From Candidatus Zixiibacteriota bacterium (GTDB taxonomy: Bacteria; Zixibacteria; MSB-5A5; GN15; FEB-12): DNA of 6,676 bases. Where the stretch lies: the NCBI GenBank assembly GCA_023700785.1, contig JAMPYH010000151.1:1-6676 (forward strand), given 5' to 3'. The translations under genes were made by a program, and so were the position numbers. Shown here one piece after another: positions 1 to 6,173 of this stretch. The stretch's first letter is position 1. Each line of letters begins with the position of its first letter. The notes below the pieces were generated by a model, which made no database searches, had not been told where the DNA came from, and saw only the letters and a list, made by a program, of their open reading frames with translations.

Positions 1-1
1 G

Positions 2-922
2 AATAATTCGCATGCGTCAGTCGCAACCCAGGATGGATGCATGAAATGTCATTTCGGCGTCGGGGTCGGCTATTCGTACGGCGAACATACGTTCCGGCTC
101 GAGGATGATCTGAGCGGAGAACAATATCTAGGCAACTGCAATATTTCAGGTTGTCATCTGGGTTCTCCATTAGCCGACTTGGAGGGCCGTCCCATTCAGG
201 ATACGATCAGAATGCTTTCCGACTCGCTGGCCACACTGATGGTCGCGGCGAATATCCTGACCGGCGATGATGAGGATTCGACAGAATACTATATAGACTC
301 GACCGTGAGCGCCGATGCCGCGCGGATATTGTTCAACTACCTATTTGTAAAGCAGGACGGATCGCGGGGAGCGCACAACGCCAAGTACGCGCGCACATTG
401 CTCCAGGAGTCGGTCCAGCGATGGGATTCGTTGCCCAACGCTCTCTTTACGGCGGACACGCTGAGCGGATGCGCTCCGCTTACGGTTAATTTTACCAACG
501 GATCCACCGGGGCGATCCTGTCCTACCTGTGGAAATTCGGTACCACCGCCGATGACAGCGTGCTGACCGAGAATGCTTCATTCAACTACGTAAACGCAGG
601 AACCTATACCGCCACCCTAACCGTGCGAACCAATGGCGGCGAGGATTCATATTCCCGAACAGTGGTGGTGGATTCGTTCCCGACTGCCGCGTTTACGGCC
701 GCCGACGATTCGGTCTTCACCGGTGTCCCGTTACAATTTACACAGACTTCTCTGCACGCGACGACCTGGCTCTGGGACTTTGGAAACGGAACGACCAACG
801 CGGTTGACCTGAATCCCTCGTACGCGTTCCCGGATACCGGTAGTTTTGTAGTGCGGTTGATTGTCTCAAATGCCTGCGCCTCAGATACCGCGGAGACAAC
901 CATAGTGGTCACCACGCCGTAG
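2..922 (+). CDS. Multihaem c-type cytochrome with two C-terminal PKD domains (5' end outside window)
   Basis: The frame is open to the left edge, so this is the 3' part of a longer gene. The ATG at 41 is not the start: it encodes the first X of a CXXCH haem-binding motif (CMKCH, bases 38-52). A second haem-type site, CNISGCH (CX4CH, bases 137-157), follows. The stretch SRGAHNAKYARTLL, about 110 residues after that ATG, resembles the His-containing helix near the end of multihaem cytochromes, where the His can be an axial ligand. Two PKD-type beta-sandwich domains come next (about bases 440-675 and 685-912), each with a W-x-F-G core (LWKFG, LWDFG) and a Y-x-x-x-G-[TS] segment before the last strands. 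The protein ends right after the second PKD domain, with no membrane anchor, dockerin or type IX sorting domain visible. Likely role: periplasmic or cell-surface electron transfer, the PKD domains acting as spacers or adhesion modules. Its redox partner and total haem number cannot be judged from this fragment. Confidence 0.8.
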   Translation, partial: NNSHASVATQDGCMKCHFGVGVGYSYGEHTFRLEDDLSGEQYLGNCNISGCHLGSPLADLEGRPIQDTIRMLSDSLATLMVAANILTGDDEDSTEYYIDSTVSADAARILFNYLFVKQDGSRGAHNAKYARTLLQESVQRWDSLPNALFTADTLSGCAPLTVNFTNGSTGAILSYLWKFGTTADDSVLTENASFNYVNAGTYTATLTVRTNGGEDSYSRTVVVDSFPTAAFTAADDSVFTGVPLQFTQTSLHATTWLWDFGNGTTNAVDLNPSYAFPDTGSFVVRLIVSNACASDTAETTIVVTTP

Positions 923-946
923 TCACGACCGTTCCATTAGACATTC

Positions 947-976
947 AAAAGCCCTCGCTGATGCGAGGGCTTTTTT
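947..976. terminator. Bidirectional intrinsic terminator between cytochrome gene and etfA
   Basis: An 8-bp perfect GC-rich stem (GCCCTCGC at 951-958, GCGAGGGC at 963-970) encloses a TGAT loop. It is followed by six T (971-976) and preceded by four A (947-950), so on either strand the RNA hairpin ends in a U run. It lies 25 bases after the cytochrome stop and 26 bases beyond the etfA stop, as expected for a terminator shared by convergent genes. Confidence 0.92.
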
Positions 977-1002
977 ACTGCGTGAATCTGTTCTGGAGAT
1001 CT

Positions 1003-1962
1003 CTATCTGCCAAGTTCTGCTTTGAATTTTTTGGTCAGCGCGGGAACCAACTCAAAGAGGTCCCCCACAATACCATAGCTGGCGATATTAAAAATAGGAG
1101 CATCTTTATCCTTATTAATGGCGACAATCGTCCTGGCGGTCTGCATACCGACCAGATGCTGGATCGCCCCGGAGATCCCGACCGCGATATAGAGCTTGGG
1201 ATTGACCGTACGTCCGGTCTGCCCTACCTGGGTCGCGTACGGCACCCAGCCGGCGTCAACGATCGCGCGTGACGCGCCGAAGGCGGCTCCCATCGATTGA
1301 GCGAGGTCTTTCACCAGCTGGACGTTTTCAGGGCCCTTGATGCCGCGACCCGCCGAAACAATGACATCAGCTTCCGCCAAATTGGTGGTACCGGCTGACT
1401 CTTGTTTCATCTCTTTGACGACTACTTTTCCAGCGAGCAAAGCCGGGTCGACCGATTCGTGGATCACTTCGCCGGCGCCATTTTTTGATTCTGGGTAGAT
1501 TTTCGGCCGAAGAGATACAAAGAACGGGCCCTTGGCAGGTACGACTTGAGCGATGACACTTCCGCCAAACGACGGACGCGTGATCTTAACGGAGTCTCCA
1601 TCGGCGGCAAGCGCGGTTACGTCAGACGCCATTCCGCTGCCGTGCAGCGCCGCCAGCCGCGAAACCAAAGCTTTGCCGTAAAACGTAGCCGGGGCGATCA
1701 CCAGTTCAATCCCTTGTTTTTTGATGAGACTGCTTATCACGGCGCTGTAAACGTCATCGGCGAAAAATCGGGCTGACGGACTGGAAACCGCCAACACTTT
1801 CCCTCCACCGCGGGAGGCAAGTTCGGTCGCCAACGGCGCGGCGTCAGCCGCCAGGATAACTGTATGTACTTCTCCACCAATCGATTTGACGGCTTCGATA
1901 GCTTCAAATGAAGCTGAAACCAGCTTCCCATCCTTTTGCAGCGCAACAACAAGAGATTTCAT
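1003..1962 (-). CDS. etfA: Electron transfer flavoprotein alpha subunit
   Basis: At 319 residues this is the usual EtfA length. The N-terminal half (about 1-185) is the nucleotide-binding-like alpha/beta domain. The C-terminal half is the FAD-binding domain: SAGRGIKGPEN at 203-213, GASRAIVDAGWVP at 229-241, QVGQTGRTVNPKLYIA at 245-260, and the ETF-alpha family signature running LYIAVGISGAIQHLVGM (257-273) to the IVAIN at 279-283. INKDKDAPIFNIASYGIVGD (282-301) completes the FAD site. By family knowledge, EtfA pairs with EtfB as a cytoplasmic heterodimer that passes electrons from flavin dehydrogenases (for example acyl-CoA dehydrogenases) to an ETF:quinone oxidoreductase or similar acceptor. 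The ATG at 1962 is supported by an AAAGG ribosome site (1969-1973) six bases upstream and by alignment of the first strand (MKSLVVALQ). No etfB lies beside it: upstream is a divergent FHA gene and downstream a terminator with a convergent gene. No key residue appears missing, so the protein is probably functional with an EtfB encoded elsewhere. Confidence 0.96.
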   Translation of the reverse strand: MKSLVVALQKDGKLVSASFEAIEAVKSIGGEVHTVILAADAAPLATELASRGGGKVLAVSSPSARFFADDVYSAVISSLIKKQGIELVIAPATFYGKALVSRLAALHGSGMASDVTALAADGDSVKITRPSFGGSVIAQVVPAKGPFFVSLRPKIYPESKNGAGEVIHESVDPALLAGKVVVKEMKQESAGTTNLAEADVIVSAGRGIKGPENVQLVKDLAQSMGAAFGASRAIVDAGWVPYATQVGQTGRTVNPKLYIAVGISGAIQHLVGMQTARTIVAINKDKDAPIFNIASYGIVGDLFELVPALTKKFKAELGR

Positions 1963-1995
1963 TGCAGACCTTTAGGTTACATCGGTTTGGCCGCC

Positions 1996-2024
1996 AATAT
2001 AGTCGGCCGTAGTATCGGGCGCAA
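1996..2024 (-). promoter_or_regulatory. Putative sigma70-type promoter of etfA
   Basis: Read on the minus strand, TTGCGC (2019-2024) and TATATT (1996-2001) are separated by exactly 17 bases. The -10 box matches the TATAAT consensus at five of six positions; the -35 box matches TTGACA at three (TTG). A transcript would begin near 1988-1990, leaving a leader of roughly 27 bases that contains the AAAGG ribosome site. Prediction is from pattern only, and consensus for this lineage is unknown. Confidence 0.45.
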
Positions 2025-2224
2025 ATGGTTTTGCCGGTCGATAATCCCCGTTCTCCGATTGCGGGTTCCGGGTGCTGTCGCGGCCGTTTAGGTTTCATAT
2101 CCTCTTGCCGACAATAGAACTATGCCGTTTTCAGCCCGGACCATCCCAACCTGGGTCCCGGCCGCCGCGGTGTATGTGATACGCAGACAATCATACGTGT
2201 AACAGATAGCGAAAGGGATGTCGT

Positions 2225-2923
2225 ATGCCGGAGATAATTGTCAAGTACGATGACAAGGTTATCGAACGGATCGTCACCGAAAAGAAACGGATCTCGATCG
2301 GTCGAACCAACGAGAATGATATTGTCCTTGAGAATCGAGGCGTTTCGCGCAAGCACGCGATGATCGAATTCAACAACAACGCCGCGGTCATCATTGATAA
2401 CGAATCACTCAACGGTACCTTTGTGAATAACCGCAAGGTGACCGAGGAAGTGCTGCGCGATCAGGATGTCATCATGATCGGCAAATACTCGCTCGTCTAT
2501 CACAAGGATTCTATCGCCGATTCCGAGAAGGCGGCCGACATGGACGGCACTATGGTGCTGAATACCAAACGCCAGAAGGAAATGCTGGATAACGACCGGA
2601 TGGAACGCGAGATCGTCGCCAAGTACGGCGGCTCAGTCCTTCTCGGTGAAGACAACGCGGACTTCTCGGAGTTCCGCCTTGATCGCGATGTCACCACGAT
2701 CGGCAAAGCGAAGTTTGTCCATATCAAGGCGCATGGATTTTTCCTGTCCGGCATCCAGGCGAAGATCGTCCAGGAACCGACCGGCTTCAGCATCTTTAAC
2801 CTCGGCCGCTCAGGTAAGACCAAAGTCAACGGCCTGGCCGTGTCGCAGGCGTTACTGAAGAACGGCGACCTCGTAACAGTCGGCAAGACATCATTCAAGT
2901 TTGTCGAAGGGCACGGGAAATGA
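2225..2923 (+). CDS. Double FHA-domain protein, second FHA degenerate
   Basis: This is a 232-residue soluble protein with no signal peptide or membrane segment. FHA domain 1 (about residues 5-93) has every canonical phosphothreonine-binding feature: G26-R27, S41-R42-K43-H44, S61, N63-G64 and N68. FHA domain 2 (about 138-228) keeps the fold pattern and the late N202-G203, but has GK (160-161) for GR and SGIQ (175-178) for SRxH, so it probably does not bind phosphothreonine. The linker (about 95-137) is charged and includes DGTMVLNT (107-114). FHA domains read phosphothreonine written by Ser/Thr kinases; with a receptor kinase encoded 0.7 kb downstream, this protein is a plausible substrate, adaptor or output of that kinase. 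The ATG at 2225 is supported by an AAAGGGA ribosome site about six bases upstream. The stop overlaps the next start (ATGA, 2920-2923), indicating translational coupling. It heads the operon; I could not identify a convincing promoter in the 262 bases upstream. Confidence 0.92.
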   Translation: MPEIIVKYDDKVIERIVTEKKRISIGRTNENDIVLENRGVSRKHAMIEFNNNAAVIIDNESLNGTFVNNRKVTEEVLRDQDVIMIGKYSLVYHKDSIADSEKAADMDGTMVLNTKRQKEMLDNDRMEREIVAKYGGSVLLGEDNADFSEFRLDRDVTTIGKAKFVHIKAHGFFLSGIQAKIVQEPTGFSIFNLGRSGKTKVNGLAVSQALLKNGDLVTVGKTSFKFVEGHGK

Positions 2924-3648
2924 AGTTCGCGCTGATATCGGATATTCACGCAAACCTCGAAGCATTGGAAGCGGTTCTCAGGGATATCGCGACCCAGCAC
3001 GTGGACTCCATCAATTGCCTGGGGGATATCATTGGATACGGTTCCGATCCGCTCCCCTGCCTTGAGCTGGTTAAGGAGCATTGCGATGTCATCCTGATGG
3101 GGAACCATGAGCATGCGGCGCTGGGGCACCTGGATCAGGAGCACCTCAACCCGGTAGCGAAGGTCTCATTAGCCTGGACCCAGGAACAATTGAACGACCG
3201 CGCGTTCTCCATCATCGCTGAGTGCGGCATGGATGCCGTCATCGGCAATTCACGATTTGTACACGCGTCGCCGTACAAGCCGAGCGAGTGGCATTATATC
3301 CTGGCCGCGGCCGAGGCGGATATCGCGTTTCGGAGCTTTACCGAGCATATCTGCTTTGTCGGGCATACGCATCTTCCGATGATCTTCGTTGAGGTCGAGA
3401 ACGGCACGCATCGACGCAAGGTCGGGCATGATTTTGAACCGGACGAAGAGTCCCGATATATCGTCAACATCGGTTCGGTGGGACAACCCCGCGACAACGA
3501 TCCCCGCTCCTGCTATGTCATCTATGACATGGATACCATGGAGGTCAGGTATCGTCGGGTCGAGTATGATATCCAGCGAACCCAGAAGAAAATGCAGCAA
3601 GCGCAACTCCCAACCATGCTGATCGACCGTCTGATGGCGGGGAGATAG
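2920..3648 (+). CDS. Calcineurin-like metallophosphoesterase (YfcE/MJ0936-type)
   Basis: This 242-residue cytoplasmic protein carries the full two-metal site of the calcineurin-like superfamily: D8-x-H10 (SDIHAN), D36 in GDIIGYG, N62-H63 in GNHE, H115 (FVHASP), and H149/H151 in GHTH. The C-terminal VNIGSVGQPRD (182-192) is typical of the small phosphodiesterase/phosphatase subfamily that resembles YfcE and archaeal MJ0936. All metal ligands are present, so it should be an active Mn2+/Fe2+-type phosphoesterase. Members vary in substrate (phosphodiesters, nucleotides, possibly phosphoproteins), and sequence alone does not settle which is used here. Its start overlaps the FHA gene's stop by four bases, and the kinase gene begins 12 bases after its own stop, so it sits between a phosphothreonine reader and a kinase. 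A role in opposing the kinase is attractive but is inference; hydrolysis of a signalling nucleotide is equally possible. Confidence 0.92.
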   Translation: MKFALISDIHANLEALEAVLRDIATQHVDSINCLGDIIGYGSDPLPCLELVKEHCDVILMGNHEHAALGHLDQEHLNPVAKVSLAWTQEQLNDRAFSIIAECGMDAVIGNSRFVHASPYKPSEWHYILAAAEADIAFRSFTEHICFVGHTHLPMIFVEVENGTHRRKVGHDFEPDEESRYIVNIGSVGQPRDNDPRSCYVIYDMDTMEVRYRRVEYDIQRTQKKMQQAQLPTMLIDRLMAGR

Positions 3649-3660
3649 AGCGAGGGCACC

Positions 3661-6093
3661 ATGGCGAAGTATTCACCGTACATACTCTTTTTGCTGATCA
3701 GCGTTTTTGTGGTCATCCTGGCCGTCAATACTGTCGGGCCGGTCAGCTCACTACAGCGATCCGTCAACGATCTGCTCTGCCGCCTGACCGCGTCGGATGA
3801 CCAGCGACCCCAGGTCGTGCTGGTCACGATCGACCAGCGCACGCAAAACGAGCTGGGACGCTGGCCATGGCACTACGATCTGGTGGGCGACCTGGTCGCC
3901 GCGGTCGGTCATGGCGATCCCAAGGCGATCATGCTTGATCTGGATCTCTACGAGAACGGGCAGGAAGATTCCGCGGGCTATACTCAGGTGCTGGCCGACC
4001 AAATGTCGTGGGTGCCGAATGTCGTGCTGCCGTATGATATCGCCCTCGCGACCTTCCCGAGCACCAAGACCTCGAATCCCAAGCATCTTTTTGGCAACTC
4101 GCTCACTGCCGACAATGCCATGATCATGACCGAAGAGAGCGGCCTTTGGGTCCGCAAGGTCTTTCTCCCGGCCGAGCGTCTGCTGGAAAGCAATCCGCGC
4201 CTCGGATTTGATTACGTGGTCCCTGACGCTGATCAGGTGGTGCGCCATCAACCGATGGCGATCTATTACGACGGCTACTATTACCCGTCGCTTTCGCTGT
4301 CTGCCGCAGCCGCCTATCTCGGGGTCAAATCCGATGAGATCAAGCTGTCCAACAGCGGAAAGATCTCGATGGGATCATACACTGTACCGGTGAACGATCA
4401 AGGTCAGCTATTTGTGAACTACTCCGATGGCCTTCCGTTCGCTCGTTTTTCGGCCTCAGACCTTCTCGGGCAGAGCTTCGATTATGCCAATATCAAAGGT
4501 AAACTGGTGATCATCGGATTTGACGATCCCGGTCAAACTGATGCGTTCACCACTCCGATCGCGTCGCGAGTACCCGAACTGCATATCAAGGCGATGGCGG
4601 CGGAAAACATAATCAATAGCCGCTACCTGACGGTGCATGATAAGGCCAATTCGACTTACTTGATCATCCTGTTAGTGCTTGGCGCGATCGCGGCGTTTGT
4701 ACTCACCCATATTCCGCTGCTCTATCGCATGGTGGTGCTTGCGGGTTCATTCCTGGTGCTGGCAAATGTCAATTATTTCATGGTAGCGTCGTTCCAGACG
4801 CTCCCTAACACCATGTACATTGCCCTGCAACTTCTGTTATTCGCCATCGCCTCGCCCCTGCTTGAGACCACCATGTTGTCAGTTGAGGCGCTCAAGCCAG
4901 GTACTGACAAGAAGTCCGGCAAAGCAAGCGAGAAGGCAAAAGTCAAAGATGAGCGCCGCCAGATCCTCTCCGCGCCTGTCCGCGAACTGAAGGCAAACCC
5001 GGCGGATCCGGCAAACCTCAAGACGACCGCGCTGGACAAGCCGGAAGACTACTACGAGCACGAGAAGCGAAATCTCGACGCGGATGTCACTTCCGCTTCG
5101 AGCCATACCACCTCAGCCGAAGGTCGCGGCAACATTCCCGCGCCGGCAGATGACGATATTGTCGATTTCGAACCGGAGATCGTTGCCGGATATGAGTCAC
5201 ATGCGGCCGGCTCCAATTCTAAGATCGGTGAGACTGGCCGATCGAGTTCGGGCGAAGTGGATATCAAGAATCTCGGCCGGTATCAGATCAGCGGCGTATT
5301 GGGTAAAGGCGCCATGGGGACCGTCTATCGCGGTATCGACCCGGCGATCAATCGCCCGGTCGCGCTGAAAACTATCCGCCTCGATTTTGTCAATGATCCG
5401 GCGGAACTCGAGGAGCTGAAAGAACGCCTCTACCGCGAAGCTCAGGCCGCGGGGAAGTTGTCGCACCCAAATATCGTGACGATCTATGATGTCGGCTCCG
5501 AAGGACCGTTACAATATATCGCGATGGAGTTCCTCGAAGGTCAGACGCTCGAAAACTTGATCCGGAAGAAGGTGAAATTCAACTATCGGATCATCGCCCA
5601 GATCATCACCCAGATCTGCCAGGCACTGGATTACGCCCACGCCGCGGGGATCGTCCACCGCGATATCAAACCGGCGAATATAATGGTCCTGTCTGATTAC
5701 AAGATAAAGGTGATGGATTTTGGCATCGCTCGCATCGATTCAAACTCGATGACCAAGACGGGGATCGCGATGGGGACGCCGAACTACATCTCCCCCGAGC
5801 AGTTGAAAGGCGTGCCGATCGACCGTCGCGCCGACCTCTTCTCGCTGGGCGTGGTCATGTACGAGATGCTGTTGGGCCGCCGCCCGTTCAAAGGCGAGAA
5901 TATCACGTCATTGATCTACGCGATCCTGCACAACGAACCGGATAAACCGTCGCTGGTTAACCCGCAGATACCGTTGCTGTTCGATCACATCATTTCGAAA
6001 TCGCTCAAAAAGAACCCGGCTGAGCGGTATCAAAAAGCGCAGGATATCGCGACTGATTTGCACGATTTTGTGGAGTCATTCGTATCAAGATAA
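3661..6093 (+). CDS. Membrane receptor Ser/Thr protein kinase with CHASE2 sensor domain
   Basis: Of 810 residues, about 6-23 form a first membrane segment, followed by an extracytoplasmic CHASE2 domain (about 30-325; VVLVTIDQRTQNELGRWPW at 52-70, KLVIIGFDDP at 281-290, then VPELHIKAMAAENII). Three hydrophobic segments follow (about 331-350, 353-376, 382-402), the usual CHASE2 layout, placing the C-terminus in the cytoplasm. A charged, probably disordered linker spans about 405-535. The Hanks-type kinase domain (about 540-805) looks fully active: glycine loop GKGAMGTVY (548-556), K570 in VALK, helix-C E593, HRDIKPAN (666-673, catalytic D668), DFG (686-688), and activation loop to SPE (711-713) with T698 and T700 at the positions autophosphorylated in PknB-like kinases. 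No PASTA repeats are present. CHASE2 senses unknown extracellular signals and is also joined to cyclases or histidine kinases in other proteins. GAGGG four bases before the ATG supports the start. It is the last gene of the FHA-phosphoesterase-kinase operon. Confidence 0.95.
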   Translation: MAKYSPYILFLLISVFVVILAVNTVGPVSSLQRSVNDLLCRLTASDDQRPQVVLVTIDQRTQNELGRWPWHYDLVGDLVAAVGHGDPKAIMLDLDLYENGQEDSAGYTQVLADQMSWVPNVVLPYDIALATFPSTKTSNPKHLFGNSLTADNAMIMTEESGLWVRKVFLPAERLLESNPRLGFDYVVPDADQVVRHQPMAIYYDGYYYPSLSLSAAAAYLGVKSDEIKLSNSGKISMGSYTVPVNDQGQLFVNYSDGLPFARFSASDLLGQSFDYANIKGKLVIIGFDDPGQTDAFTTPIASRVPELHIKAMAAENIINSRYLTVHDKANSTYLIILLVLGAIAAFVLTHIPLLYRMVVLAGSFLVLANVNYFMVASFQTLPNTMYIALQLLLFAIASPLLETTMLSVEALKPGTDKKSGKASEKAKVKDERRQILSAPVRELKANPADPANLKTTALDKPEDYYEHEKRNLDADVTSASSHTTSAEGRGNIPAPADDDIVDFEPEIVAGYESHAAGSNSKIGETGRSSSGEVDIKNLGRYQISGVLGKGAMGTVYRGIDPAINRPVALKTIRLDFVNDPAELEELKERLYREAQAAGKLSHPNIVTIYDVGSEGPLQYIAMEFLEGQTLENLIRKKVKFNYRIIAQIITQICQALDYAHAAGIVHRDIKPANIMVLSDYKIKVMDFGIARIDSNSMTKTGIAMGTPNYISPEQLKGVPIDRRADLFSLGVVMYEMLLGRRPFKGENITSLIYAILHNEPDKPSLVNPQIPLLFDHIISKSLKKNPAERYQKAQDIATDLHDFVESFVSR

Positions 6094-6129
6094 AGAGACC
6101 ATTTCGCTTCATTTTTGTCTCTAACGAAA

Positions 6130-6162
6130 CAAAGCCGCTGGAAGCCAACACCAGCGGCTTTG
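6130..6162. terminator. Terminator hairpin between the kinase operon and the convergent RsiV-like gene
   Basis: A perfect 12-bp inverted repeat (CAAAGCCGCTGG at 6130-6141, CCAGCGGCTTTG at 6151-6162) encloses a 9-base loop. It begins 36 bases after the kinase stop. On the plus strand the stem ends in TTTG with no longer T run, so it is a weak intrinsic terminator there. On the minus strand it is followed by TTTCGTT, giving a better U-rich tail. The hairpin lies 11 bases past the stop of the minus-strand gene and probably ends both transcripts. Confidence 0.8.
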
Positions 6163-6173
6163 CTGTATCCGAA

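Noticed and set aside
604..915. Minus-strand open frame of 103 codons
   Set aside because: Antisense to the PKD domains, with no recognisable motif or ribosome site considered convincing.
1904..2098. Minus-strand open frame of 64 codons upstream of etfA, considered as an etfB remnant or small gene
   Set aside because: Overlaps the etfA start in another frame and has no similarity to EtfB; composition looks like non-coding translation.
2087..2115. TTTAGG-17-GACAAT as a promoter for the FHA operon
   Set aside because: The -35 box is a poor match and the site lies over 100 bases upstream of the start; no better pair was seen, so the operon promoter is left uncalled.
2136..2160. Bulged hairpin CCGGACC/GGTCCCGG in the FHA upstream region, a possible riboswitch or terminator
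   Set aside because: Seven pairs with a bulge, 11-base loop and no U tract; no known riboswitch features recognised.
2172..2196. Inverted repeat GTATG...CATAC upstream of the FHA gene, a possible operator
   Set aside because: Only five bases per arm with a 15-base spacer; expected by chance in a region of this size.
2500..3144. Minus-strand open frame of 214 codons
   Set aside because: Fully antisense to the FHA and phosphoesterase genes, which have clear family motifs; its protein shows no recognisable domain.
3751..4251. Minus-strand open frame of 166 codons
   Set aside because: Antisense to the CHASE2 coding region and without recognisable motifs; a by-product of codon bias.
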